This document shows positions 1 through 8,632 of a stretch of 64,000 bases of DNA, piece by piece. Location: contig DBBP01000002.1 in NCBI GenBank assembly GCA_002292285.1, positions 216,749 to 280,748 of the forward strand. The letters are read 5' to 3'. The stretch's first letter is position 1; the number at the start of each line of letters is the position of its first letter. Both the position numbers and the translations under genes were made by a program. The notes beneath the pieces were generated by a model. That model made no database searches and was not told where the DNA came from. It saw only the letters and a program-made list of their open reading frames with translations. The stretch comes from Proteobacteria bacterium UBA981. Lineage in GTDB: Bacteria > Pseudomonadota > Gammaproteobacteria > Ga0077536.

Positions 1-227
1 CCACATTTGCCTTCAGCGCCCTTGCTGTCTTTACCCTTGGACTCGCCGCATTTGCCTTCGCCACACTTACCTTCAGTGTGGTCGCCAGCAACCATGTAGC
101 CGGTGCCGAGTTCAACAGCTGAAAACGGGTTGTCGGCTGCGTTAGCAAGCGGAGAAGCCGCCAGAGTAACCGCGAAGGTGGCACCGATTGCCGCAGCAAC
201 AGGCTTCAGTTGGATTTTCTTATCCAT
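1..227 (-). CDS. hvfA: HvfA-type copper-binding RiPP precursor, partial at the C-terminus
   Basis: A short secreted protein read on the minus strand from an ATG at 225-227, with an AGGAGA ribosome site at 237-242. Residues 1-31 look like a signal peptide (MDKK start, hydrophobic core, ANA cleavage region). The mature start has NPF...LGTGYMVAGD, followed by cysteine units EGKCGEGKCG and a further EGKCG after a Lys/Ser/Gly linker. Signal peptide, NPF...GYM block and EGKCG repeats are the hallmarks of the HvfA family, whose cysteines are modified by the HvfB/HvfC (DUF692/DUF2063) enzymes to oxazolone/thioamide copper ligands. That is family knowledge: the modifying genes would lie beyond position 1 and are not seen. 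The C-terminus is missing, so the number of repeats is unknown. Confidence 0.8.
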   Translation of the reverse strand, partial: MDKKIQLKPVAAAIGATFAVTLAASPLANAADNPFSAVELGTGYMVAGDHTEGKCGEGKCGESKGKDSKGAEGKC

Positions 228-462
228 GTCATTTCGTCTCCTGAATGTACAGATAGTCTGAATTATGGCCTTCGCTCTGGGCGAAGTGCTGAATTTGGAA
301 CTTGTCCTCAACGCCGACGAATGCTTTCACCAGCTTAAGCTCACTCCCAAAGCTCGGAGGAATAGACCCGACCTGAGCAGCGAAGTTTCATCCTCGCTGC
401 AATTAGTTCTCGCCAGTTCGACCCCACGGCCGACCTTAGCATTGTTGTCCCTCAAACGGCCA

Positions 463-1986
463 TTAGCCCCTAGAACCCTCATTCACGTCGGCCTGCGGTC
501 GCAGTTGGGGGAACAACAGGACATCCCGAATCGAGGCTGCGTTGGTCAACAGCATGACAAGCCGGTCGATACCAATCCCTTCACCGGCGGTCGGCGGCAT
601 GCCGTGCTCGAGTGCGCGGATATAGTCTGCGTCGTATGGCATGGCCTCCTTATCACCACCGTCCTGAGCGGCAACTTGCTCGCGAAATCTTTCGGCTTGA
701 TCGTCTGGATCGTTGAGTTCCGAAAAACCGTTGGCGATTTCACGTCCGGCGACGAAAAACTCGAAGCGATCGGTGACGAACGGGTCCGCATCATTCCGCC
801 TTGCCAGGGGCGAGACCTCAGCTGGGTAGGCAGTGATGAATATCGGCCCGGCGAGATTAGGCTCAGCCGTCTTCTCAAAGATCTCAATCAGGACCTTGCC
901 CCGCCCGTAGCTTGCTTGTAGTGGTACACCCAATCCTTCGGCGACACTGCGCGCGCGCTGCTCATCTTCAAGATCGGCCAGCGTCACGTCCTTATTGTGG
1001 GCAAGAATCGCCTCAACCACGGTCATCCGTTCGAACGGCTGCCCGAAATCATACGACTGTCCCTGGTACTCCAACACGCTGGAACCGGTAATGTCGATGG
1101 CGAGCTCGCGCAACAACTCCTCGGTCAGGTGAATTAGATCCTCGTAGTCAGCATAGGCTTCATAAAATTCCAGCATCGTAAATTCAGGATTGTGTCGGGT
1201 AGAGAGTCCTTCATTACGAAAATTTCGATTGATCTCGAATACTTTCTCAATCCCGCCGACTACCAGTCGCTTCAAATACAGTTCCGGGGCGATGCGCAGA
1301 TACAAGTCCATCTCAAGCGTATTGTGATGCGTGATGAACGGTCGCGCGGCGGCACCTCCAGGTAAAGGCTGCATCATTGGTGTTTCGACTTCGAGAAATC
1401 CGCGCTGTTGCAAAAAGCGGCGAATGAAATCAACACTGCGGCTGCGCAGGCGAAAAGTCTCGCGCGTCTGTTCGTTCATAATGAGGTCGAGATAGCGCTG
1501 ACGGTAGCGCGCTTCGACGTCGGTCAGTCCGTGCCATTTTTCGGGCAAAGGCCGCAGTGCCTTGGTCAGCAAAATAATGTCATCAACCAGCACCGACAGT
1601 TCGCCTTTCTGGGTCCGAAACATGGTGCCGCGTGCGCCGAGAATGTCGCCCAGATCCCATTTTTTAAAGTCTGCATAGCGGCCTTCCGCAAGCGCGTCGC
1701 GCTTGACGTAGAGTTGGATATCGCCGCTCATATCCTTGATATGGGCGAACGATGCCTTCCCCATCACCCGCTGCGTCATCATGCGGCCTGCGATCGCGAC
1801 GCGTTGCGGGTTCTGTTCCAGCTCCTCGGCGCTGGCCTCAGCGAATTGCTGCTGCAGCTCACCGGCCAGCGCGTCGCGTCGAAAATCGTTGCGGTAGGCG
1901 GTTCCGTCGGCGCGCAGTTGATCGAGTTTGGCGCGCCGTTGCTGAAGCAACTGTGCTTCGCTGGCACCTGTACCTTGTTGAGCCAT
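463..1986 (-). CDS. lysS: lysyl-tRNA synthetase, class II
   Basis: Charges tRNA-Lys with lysine using ATP in the cytoplasm. The 507-residue product has the usual length. It has the N-terminal OB-fold anticodon-binding domain (about residues 50-160) and the class II catalytic core, with motif 2 (FRNEGLSTRHNPEFTMLE) and the motif 3 GIGIDRLVM near the C-terminus. The ATG start gives MAQQGTGASEAQLLQQRRAK, a typical flexible N-terminal helix. It lies 13 bp downstream of prfB on the same strand, the conserved prfB-lysS pair of proteobacteria, so it is probably co-transcribed from the prfB promoter. No anomalies are seen. Confidence 0.97.
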   Translation of the reverse strand: MAQQGTGASEAQLLQQRRAKLDQLRADGTAYRNDFRRDALAGELQQQFAEASAEELEQNPQRVAIAGRMMTQRVMGKASFAHIKDMSGDIQLYVKRDALAEGRYADFKKWDLGDILGARGTMFRTQKGELSVLVDDIILLTKALRPLPEKWHGLTDVEARYRQRYLDLIMNEQTRETFRLRSRSVDFIRRFLQQRGFLEVETPMMQPLPGGAAARPFITHHNTLEMDLYLRIAPELYLKRLVVGGIEKVFEINRNFRNEGLSTRHNPEFTMLEFYEAYADYEDLIHLTEELLRELAIDITGSSVLEYQGQSYDFGQPFERMTVVEAILAHNKDVTLADLEDEQRARSVAEGLGVPLQASYGRGKVLIEIFEKTAEPNLAGPIFITAYPAEVSPLARRNDADPFVTDRFEFFVAGREIANGFSELNDPDDQAERFREQVAAQDGGDKEAMPYDADYIRALEHGMPPTAGEGIGIDRLVMLLTNAASIRDVLLFPQLRPQADVNEGSRG

Positions 1987-1999
1987 GGACTATCGCTCC

Positions 2000-3095
2000 C
2001 TACAAGCCTTGCTTGAGGCTCGCTTCAATGAATTGATCGAGTGCACCATCGAGCACTGCCTGGGTATTACCGGTCTCGACTTCCGTTCTGAGATCTTTGA
2101 TTCGCGATTGATCTAACACATAGGATCGAATCTGCGAGCCCCACCCGATATCCGCCTTACTGTCCTCGAGCGCCTGTTGTTCGGTTCTTCGCTTGAGCAT
2201 CTCCTGCTCATACAAGCGCGCGCGCAGTAGCTTCATGGCTTGGTCGCGGTTCTTGTGCTGTGAGCGTTCATTCTGGCACTGCACCACGATGCCGCTGGGC
2301 GCGTGAGTCAAACGTACTGCCGAGTCAGTTTTATTGACGTGCTGTCCGCCAGCACCGCTGGCACGATAGGTATCGACACGTAAATCGGCCGGGTTAATCT
2401 CGATCGCCACCGCGTCGTCAATTTCTGGCGATATGAATACTGATGCAAACGACGTATGCCGGCGGTTACCGGAGTCGAAGGGCGATTTGCGTACCAGCCG
2501 ATGCACTCCGGTCTCAGTGCGTAACCAGCCGAAGGCGTGATCGCCACTGAATTTGATGACCGCACTTTTGATACCCGCGACGTCGCCGGCCGAGATTTCT
2601 ATGAGTTCGGATTCAAATGCATGCGCTTCACCCCACTTCAGATACATCCGCAGGAGCATGTCCGCCCAATCCTGCGCCTCAGTACCGCCAGAACCAGCCT
2701 GGATCTCGGCGAAGGCGTTGTTCGGGTCCATCGGGCCAGAAAACATCCGCTTGAATTCGAGTCCAGCGAGCTCTTGCTCGGCTATACCCAGATCTTCGCG
2801 TACGGCGGTAACGGTCTGTTCGTCGTTCTCGGCATCGGCCATTTCGAGTAGATCGTGACCATCAGCGACGCGCGTTTCGAGACTTTCGATGGTATGCACC
2901 ACCCCTTCAAGCGCAGACCGTTCGCGACCCAATGCCTGAGCACGCTCCGGATCGTCCCAGACATTGCCAGTTTGCAGTTCGCGCTCGACTTCTAGCAGGC
3001 GCTCAGCCTTAACCGCGTAGTCAAAGATACCCCCTCAGCGCTTCGATACGCTTGAGCATGTCTTTGATCGAAGTATAAAGCGGGTTGAGTTCCAT
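2000..3095 (-). CDS. prfB: peptide chain release factor 2, expressed by programmed +1 frameshift
   Basis: Recognises UGA and UAA stop codons and triggers peptide release. The gene needs a +1 frameshift. From the ATG at 3093-3095, 24 codons (MELNPLYTSIKDMLKRIEAL...) lead to an in-frame TGA at 3021-3023. Reading then continues in the +1 frame (GAC TAC GCG) to the stop at 2000-2002, giving 364 residues against 365 in E. coli. The frameshift site has the canonical CTT TGA C and an upstream AGGGGG. The product has the anticodon-like SPF (about 204-206) and the catalytic GGQ (about 249-251). An automated caller may wrongly start it at about 2932. It is the first gene of the prfB-lysS operon. Confidence 0.97.
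3020..3035 (-). other. prfB programmed +1 frameshift site
   Basis: On the minus strand the sequence reads AGGGGGTATCTTTGAC: an internal Shine-Dalgarno-like AGGGGG, three bases, the slippery CTT, the UGA stop and a following C. This matches the classical RF2 autoregulatory site. Low RF2 slows termination at UGA and allows the +1 slip, so the factor controls its own level. Confidence 0.95.
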
Positions 3096-3127
3096 GGTGC
3101 GCGCAACGGTAAAGTCAGGGGCCGCGC

Positions 3128-3156
3128 ATTGTAGTCGCTGTACTGCCTGCTGTTAA
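3128..3156 (-). promoter_or_regulatory. sigma-70-type promoter of prfB-lysS
   Basis: Reading the minus strand, TTAACA (3151-3156) and TACAAT (3128-3133) are separated by exactly 17 bp. Each differs from the consensus hexamer by one base. The predicted start lies about 25 bp upstream of the prfB ATG. No other good promoter is seen in the recJ-prfB gap. Confidence 0.7.
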
Positions 3157-3166
3157 GGAACCCCTG

Positions 3167-3288
3167 AAAAAGTGTGAGCCCAGTTCCGATAGTTGCGTTG
3201 CTCGGCGCGCCGCGACACTCATTTATCAGCTATAAATTCCGCGCCTTGGACACCGCGCCGTGCTCGCCCGGCATACTCACGCACTTTT
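3167..3288 (-). repeat. nested inverted repeat (foldback) between recJ and prfB
   Basis: Three pairs of inverted arms share nearly the same centre (about 3229). The outer arms are AAAAAGTGTGAG (3167-3178) and CTCACGCACTTTT (3276-3288). The middle arms are GCTCGGCGCG (3200-3209) and CGCGCCGTGC (3254-3263), matching at 9 of 10. The inner arms are ATTTAT (3221-3226) and ATAAAT (3232-3237). On the minus strand the structure follows the recJ stop and ends in ACTTTTT, so it could act as a large terminator for recJ. It could equally be a MITE-like element. Confidence 0.5.
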
Positions 3289-3299
3289 GCATAGGCAGT

Positions 3300-5036
3300 T
3301 CAGGCCGGTTCGGCGTGGTCAATCACCAATTGCAAGGTATCGATACCGCGGTAGTTGTTGATATCGAGTTTAAACACGGCGCGAATAGATTCGGCATCGG
3401 CAAACCAAGGTTGCACAGCGGCCCCGAACGCAATTGCTGCCACGGTCTCGTGATGCCCTTCAGCACTAAGCACCAGTTTCGCGTGTGTCCCGCCGACCAC
3501 ACGTCGATCTTCAATCTTGAACACGCCGTCAAAACGCGGCTCGGGAAAGCCCTGTCCCCATGGCGCCAAATGAGCAAGCTCGCGGGCCAGGTCGAGGTTG
3601 AAATCAGAGCTTGCGAGTTCACCATCGCTGGCGATTTTTTTGTCGCGCGTCTCGGCATCAAGATATTCGCCAACGACGTTCACAAAAGCGCGCATGAAAT
3701 CGCTGTATTGCTCAGCCGGCAAGGTCAGACCGGCGGCCATGGCATGTCCCCCGAAACGCGAGATCAAACCGGGGTTACGGCTCGCGACGGCGTCCAGAAC
3801 ATCGCGAATATGGATCCCCGGTATCGAGCGAGCCGAGCCCTTGAGGGTTCCACCGTCGACGCTGGCGAAGGCGATCACAGGTCGATGGAAACGGTCTTTG
3901 ACGCGCGCTGCGACAATCCCGATAACGCCCTGATGCCATTGTTCGTGATGTACGCAAAATGCCGCCGGCAGCTCGGCGTTCTCGGTGTCGGGCAGCGCGC
4001 CGTCAATCAGATCGAACGCGTGGTCGCGCATTTCTGCCTCGATATCGCGCCGCTCGCGATTGAGTTTGTCTAATTGCTCGGCGATGACGGCGCAGTGCTC
4101 GTTTCTGTTGCTAATCAGACACTCAATCCCGAGCGACATGTCGGCCAGGCGGCCGGCCGCATTGAGACGTGGACCGAGCGCAAAGCCGAGGTCGCTGGTC
4201 GTCAATTGCTCGCGCTGGCGGCCTGAGATATCGATCAGTGCGCTGATGCCGGAATTGCAGCGTCCAGCACGAATTCGCGCCAACCCCTGTCCGACCAGAC
4301 GCCGGTTGTTAGCGTCCATCACGACGACATCAGCGACCGTGCCCAGTGCAACCAAATCGAGCAATTCAGCCATGCGAGGTTCGGTAAGATGCTGACTTTG
4401 GAACCACCCACCCTCACGTAAGCGTGCGCGCAGCGCGCTCATGACATAAAAAATAACGCCCACACCGGCGAGATTCTTGCTCGGGAAAGCGTCATCGACC
4501 AAATTCGGATTCACCATCGCGTCCGCAGCCGGCAAAGTGCGACCCGGTAAATGATGATCGGTGATCACCACCTTGATGCCCGCCGCCTGTGCTGCCGCGA
4601 CACCCTCAATACTGGACACACCGTTATCGACAGTAATAATCAGCGCCGGCCTGCGGTCGGCCGCGAGCGCGACAATCTCAGGCGTCAGACCGTAGCCGAA
4701 CTCGAATCGATTCGGCACCAGATAATCCACCGTTGCCGCGCCCATCGCGCGAAGCGCGCGGACTGCAAGCGCAGTGCTCGTCGCACCGTCGGCATCGAAG
4801 TCCCCGATGATGAGAATCGGCTCATCGTGGCGCAGACAATATTCGATCAAATCGACTGCCGCTTCGAGCCCGCCCAATGCCGTAGCCGGATGCAGCCCAC
4901 GTAAAGAGGTATCAATCTGCGCCAGGTCTGCAATGCCGCGCGACGCCAGCACGCGTCTTATCACGCTGGGCAACTCGGGGGGTAAGCCGCTCTCATCAGC
5001 AACGACGCGGCGCTCTATGCGCGGCTGACTGATCAT
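3300..5036 (-). CDS. recJ: single-stranded-DNA-specific 5'-3' exonuclease RecJ
   Basis: Degrades single-stranded DNA 5' to 3' in RecF-pathway recombination, mismatch repair and repair of stalled forks. The 578-residue protein is the normal length for E. coli-type RecJ. It has the DHH phosphoesterase motifs in order: DFDADGATS (79-87), VDNG, the namesake DHH (160-162) and NPN. The DHHA1 region with GGHAMAAG follows near residue 440, with a C-terminal OB-fold. The ATG at 5034-5036 overlaps the stop of the upstream RpfE-like gene by 4 bp (ATGA), so the two are translationally coupled. Confidence 0.96.
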   Translation of the reverse strand: MISQPRIERRVVADESGLPPELPSVIRRVLASRGIADLAQIDTSLRGLHPATALGGLEAAVDLIEYCLRHDEPILIIGDFDADGATSTALAVRALRAMGAATVDYLVPNRFEFGYGLTPEIVALAADRRPALIITVDNGVSSIEGVAAAQAAGIKVVITDHHLPGRTLPAADAMVNPNLVDDAFPSKNLAGVGVIFYVMSALRARLREGGWFQSQHLTEPRMAELLDLVALGTVADVVVMDANNRRLVGQGLARIRAGRCNSGISALIDISGRQREQLTTSDLGFALGPRLNAAGRLADMSLGIECLISNRNEHCAVIAEQLDKLNRERRDIEAEMRDHAFDLIDGALPDTENAELPAAFCVHHEQWHQGVIGIVAARVKDRFHRPVIAFASVDGGTLKGSARSIPGIHIRDVLDAVASRNPGLISRFGGHAMAAGLTLPAEQYSDFMRAFVNVVGEYLDAETRDKKIASDGELASSDFNLDLARELAHLAPWGQGFPEPRFDGVFKIEDRRVVGGTHAKLVLSAEGHHETVAAIAFGAAVQPWFADAESIRAVFKLDINNYRGIDTLQLVIDHAEPA

Positions 5037-6076
5037 GTTTCAGCAGCCCCGCGCGTGCGACTGACGAAGCGCGCAAAAAACGGCTGCGAACGGCGCCAGA
5101 AACGTCGCAATGCGGCGCGGCTGAGAACAAAACGCGATGGACCCGTTATTACACTGATGTCGGCGACGCGCCGTTCGCGCAAACCCACCAAAGCCGGTTG
5201 AAATATCTCGTCCATGAAGGGCTTCAGCCGACCCTCGGCTGAATCTGGTGGGCACAAAATGGCGACCGGCCCTGTCGCGCGGCTCACAATGCCAGCCAGA
5301 GTGTGCGCATTACGGTGGTAGTCGATGGCGAAATACCCGGCACAGGCGGCCGCGATGTCATCTGCGCAGATCAGATGCTGTGCCGAGGGGTTGTCGGGTG
5401 CAGTCAACGAACCGGCACCCCAGAACCAGATACTGTTAACGGGTGGTTTGCCGGCCTCGACGCGCGCCTGATTGACGGGGCATTCGTGCAACAGCATTTG
5501 AATTTCCGTCATCACCGTGTTCAATGGCCCCAAGCCGCGCATCTGCGTCATGTTGGGTTCGAGCGCAGTCCCGTGCAAGGTACGCGGCGCAGCACTCTCA
5601 AAATGTGGTAGCGCGACACCTTCAACATACCAACGAAGGGGTGAACGTCCGCGACGAAAGCGTAGTCCTTGATCGGCGAACGCCGGATTGAGCAACGCCA
5701 GCAAGGCGTCAGACTCGGTCGCGCTCAACCCTATACTGGCCGCGTCGAACAGCACTACCCGAGCGGCGTCGGCACGCAGATAAACCGGTTCCGAACACAT
5801 CACGTCTGCGCTTGGCGTGTCGTCTAAATCGTACGCCGCAAGTGCGGCCGCCAGCGGTGCGGTTCCGGCGCCTGCGTACTCACACCCGCAAGCTGCCAAG
5901 ACGGCAGCGACGAAATCGCGCTCACGGCACGGCTCGTAATCTGCACGCGCAAGCATCGTCACCAGCGACCGGGCGCGCATGTCGTGCCTCGCCAGGCCGT
6001 GTTCGAGTTCGCGGACAAGATCGGGGGCGTAGATTTCGACGGATGCATTCATAAGCCAGTGAGTCGTCGCAGCCAT
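5033..6076 (-). CDS. RpfE-like conserved protein (COG4255 type)
   Basis: A 347-residue cytoplasmic protein of uncertain function. I recognise the family from the block PVNSIWFWGAG near residue 215 and from its position directly upstream of recJ, as with rpfE in Xanthomonas. Related proteins have been compared with the alkaline phosphatase/phosphoglycerate mutase superfamily, but no activity is established. No signal peptide or membrane segment is seen. It overlaps recJ by 4 bp and likely shares its transcript. The ATG at 6076 is used. MNASVEIYAPDL eight codons downstream (start at 6052) is an equally good start. Family assignment is fairly sure; function is unknown. Confidence 0.75.
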   Translation of the reverse strand: MAATTHWLMNASVEIYAPDLVRELEHGLARHDMRARSLVTMLARADYEPCRERDFVAAVLAACGCEYAGAGTAPLAAALAAYDLDDTPSADVMCSEPVYLRADAARVVLFDAASIGLSATESDALLALLNPAFADQGLRFRRGRSPLRWYVEGVALPHFESAAPRTLHGTALEPNMTQMRGLGPLNTVMTEIQMLLHECPVNQARVEAGKPPVNSIWFWGAGSLTAPDNPSAQHLICADDIAAACAGYFAIDYHRNAHTLAGIVSRATGPVAILCPPDSAEGRLKPFMDEIFQPALVGLRERRVADISVITGPSRFVLSRAALRRFWRRSQPFFARFVSRTRGAAET

Positions 6077-6167
6077 GGGTGTGCGACGATGGTTCTCGGC
6101 AGCTCTCGTGGCAGCCGCGCAGGGCGAAAGACGACTATCTGGCGCGTCGCGGAGCGCCGAGCAACAC

Positions 6168-7301
6168 TCAAAGATTTTCGAGGATCGCGCGTTTCACTGC
6201 GTCACTTTCAGCCGCAACTTTGATGACTCCACCAGCGCTCTGGCTGATTGCCGTATCCGGGTCTTTCAGACCGTGGCCAGTGAGAGTGCAGGTGACAATG
6301 CTCCCTGCAGGAATCTTGCCGGACGCGATATCAGCCAACGCACCGGCCACCGAGATTGCAGAAGCAGGTTCGCAGAACAACCCTTCGCTTGAGGCCAGAA
6401 ATTTTTGTGTCGCGAGAATCTCAGCGTCAGTGAAACTATCGAACCAGCCACCCGATTCGCGACTCGCGGCCCACGCCAAATCCCACGATTGCGGCCGTCC
6501 GATGCGGATTGCCGTAGCGACGGTTTCCGGATCATCGACCATGCTGCCGGCGATAAATGGCGCCGAGCCAGCCGCCTGGTAACCGAGCATGACTGGTCGG
6601 CTGTCGCACTCCGGGGCAAAGTCGAAGACACAGTCAGTGTCGCAATAAGCGCACGCCGCGGTCGCTGGTTTTACTCCTGCGTATTCACTAAACCCGGTCC
6701 AGTAAGCGCTGATGTTGCCCGCATTCCCGACCGGAATGCAGTGATAGTCCGGGGCCCGCCCCAGCGCATCGACAATCTCAAAAGCAGCGGTCTTTTGCCC
6801 TTGCAGGCGGTAAGGGTTAATGGAATTCACGATCGTAACCGGGGCGGCGTGCGCCATCTCTTTAACGATGCGCATGCCGTCATCGAAATTGCCCTGAATT
6901 TGCATGACCACGGCACCCTGAATCATGGCCTGGGCAAGTTTGCCAAGTGCGATCTTCCCATCCGGGATGAGCACGAACGAGCGCATGCCCGCGCGCGCGG
7001 CGTAGGCAGCAGCGGATGCTGACGTGTTGCCGGTCGAGGCGCAGATGATTGCCTCCGCACCTTCACTCAAGGCTTGGGTGACCGCCATGGTCATGCCGCG
7101 GTCTTTGAACGAACCGGTCGGATTGAGCCCTTCAAACTTAACGTAAATCTGGCACTCGCGCGCGACATCATTGGACAGGTTCTGCAGCTCGATGAGCGGC
7201 GTATTACCCTCAGACAAACTGACGATGCGGGTCTCGTCCGTCACCGGCAGGCGTGCCCGGTAGCGATCGATTAAGCCCACGTAATGTCCGCCTGAACTCA
7301 C
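6168..7301 (-). CDS. thrC: threonine synthase
   Basis: Converts O-phosphohomoserine to threonine with pyridoxal phosphate, the last step of threonine synthesis. The 377-residue product is of the short ThrC class. The PLP lysine lies in PTGSFKDRG (K66), with a glycine-rich phosphate loop (VGNAGNISAYW) near residue 190. The GTG start at 7299-7301 overlaps the hom stop (GTGA), so alaC-hom-thrC forms one coupled operon read right to left. Confidence 0.96.
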   Translation of the reverse strand: MSSGGHYVGLIDRYRARLPVTDETRIVSLSEGNTPLIELQNLSNDVARECQIYVKFEGLNPTGSFKDRGMTMAVTQALSEGAEAIICASTGNTSASAAAYAARAGMRSFVLIPDGKIALGKLAQAMIQGAVVMQIQGNFDDGMRIVKEMAHAAPVTIVNSINPYRLQGQKTAAFEIVDALGRAPDYHCIPVGNAGNISAYWTGFSEYAGVKPATAACAYCDTDCVFDFAPECDSRPVMLGYQAAGSAPFIAGSMVDDPETVATAIRIGRPQSWDLAWAASRESGGWFDSFTDAEILATQKFLASSEGLFCEPASAISVAGALADIASGKIPAGSIVTCTLTGHGLKDPDTAISQSAGGVIKVAAESDAVKRAILENL

Positions 7302-8632
7302 GCGAATGTCTCCATACGGTAGCGCACGATGTCGCCGTGGATGTCGGCAAGTGCGGTCATTTCCGCAATGGCAAGTTGCATCGCCTGTTCGCGTACGCGC
7401 TGCGTCAGGATGACAACCGGCACGGTCACCGCCGCCGCCGCGGGTTCCTGCTGGCGGATCGCCTCAATGCTGATTTCGTGGGAAGCGAGAATGCGTGCGA
7501 TGTCGGCCAGCACACCCGGCTGGTCGCGGGCATCCATGCGTAGATAGTAAGCACTCTCAACATCCGCCATCGGGCACACCGGGGCCTGCGACAAGGCATC
7601 AGGTTGAAAGGCCAGGTGTGGCACACGATTACCCGGGTCGGTGGTCAGCGCGCGCACCACGTCGACCAAATCGGCAACCACTGAGGAGGCAGTTGGCTCG
7701 GCGCCCGCGCCGGCACCAGAAAGCATCATCTGGCCCACCGCATCGCCACGAATCAACACCGCGTTCATGACGCCGTTGACGTTCGCCAACATGTGGCGGG
7801 CGGGAATAAGCGTAGGATGTACTCGCAGTTGCACACCGCTGCTATCGTTAGCAGCAATCGCCAGATGTTTGATGCTGTAACCAAGCGCTTCGGCATAACG
7901 CACGTCATCGAGCGCGATATCTCGAATTCCTTCGACGTAAATGTTTTCAAATTGCAGCGGCACGCCGAACGCGATCGCTGCAAGGATCGTGAGCTTGTGT
8001 GCTGCGTCGACGCCATCGATGTCAAAAGATGGATCGGCTTCTGCGTAGCCTAATTCCTGAGCTTCGACAAGTACCTCGTCGAAATTCGCCGCGCGATCTT
8101 TCATCGCAGTCATCATGTAATTGCAGGTGCCGTTGATGATGCCGGCCAGAGATTGCACAGTATTTCCAGCGAGCCCTTCACGGAGAGTTTTGATTACCGG
8201 GATGCCGCCGGCTACCGCGGCCTCAAAAGCAACAGTCACGCCTTGCGCATGGGCAGCGGCAAAAATTTCGTTGCCATGCAAGGCGATCAACGCCTTGTTG
8301 GCAGTCACGACATGTTTACCGTTAGCTAGAGCTGCCAGCACCAATTCGCGTGCCGGCTCGGTGCCACCAATCAATTCAACGACGATATCAATGCGACTGT
8401 CGGCAACCAGCGCATACGGATCATCGGTCAAACTAATCTCGCTGCAATCGAAAGCACGCGGTTTCGACAGATCGCGGGCGGCGGCTGCCACCACTTCTAT
8501 TGAGCGGCCAGCACGACGAGAAATTTCGTCAGCATTGCGCGCCAAAACGTCGAGCGTGCCACAACCGACAGTGCCCAGACCGAGTACGCCAACTTTCACA
8601 GATGCTAACTTCGACACAGGATTCTCCACCAC
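7298..8632 (-). CDS. hom: homoserine dehydrogenase with C-terminal ACT domain
   Basis: Reduces aspartate semialdehyde to homoserine with NAD(P)H, the branch point to threonine and methionine. It has an N-terminal Rossmann motif GLGTVGCG (about 18-25), the central homoserine dehydrogenase signature (AEADPSFDIDGVDAAHK), and a C-terminal ACT domain (about 355-430) that usually senses threonine. Unlike E. coli ThrA it has no fused aspartokinase. The GTG at 8630-8632 directly follows the alaC stop. A second in-frame GTG five codons on (VSKLASVKVG) is an alternative start. Confidence 0.95.
   Translation of the reverse strand: MVENPVSKLASVKVGVLGLGTVGCGTLDVLARNADEISRRAGRSIEVVAAAARDLSKPRAFDCSEISLTDDPYALVADSRIDIVVELIGGTEPARELVLAALANGKHVVTANKALIALHGNEIFAAAHAQGVTVAFEAAVAGGIPVIKTLREGLAGNTVQSLAGIINGTCNYMMTAMKDRAANFDEVLVEAQELGYAEADPSFDIDGVDAAHKLTILAAIAFGVPLQFENIYVEGIRDIALDDVRYAEALGYSIKHLAIAANDSSGVQLRVHPTLIPARHMLANVNGVMNAVLIRGDAVGQMMLSGAGAGAEPTASSVVADLVDVVRALTTDPGNRVPHLAFQPDALSQAPVCPMADVESAYYLRMDARDQPGVLADIARILASHEISIEAIRQQEPAAAAVTVPVVILTQRVREQAMQLAIAEMTALADIHGDIVRYRMETFA

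Noticed and set aside
270..286. CTTCGC/GCGAAG hairpin upstream of the HvfA gene
   Set aside because: Only 6 bp with no further support; common by chance.
265..921. 218-residue plus-strand frame opposite lysS
   Set aside because: Antisense shadow of a certain gene with no recognisable similarity.
3174..4073. 299-residue plus-strand frame opposite recJ
   Set aside because: Runs antisense to the conserved RecJ coding sequence and starts inside the foldback.
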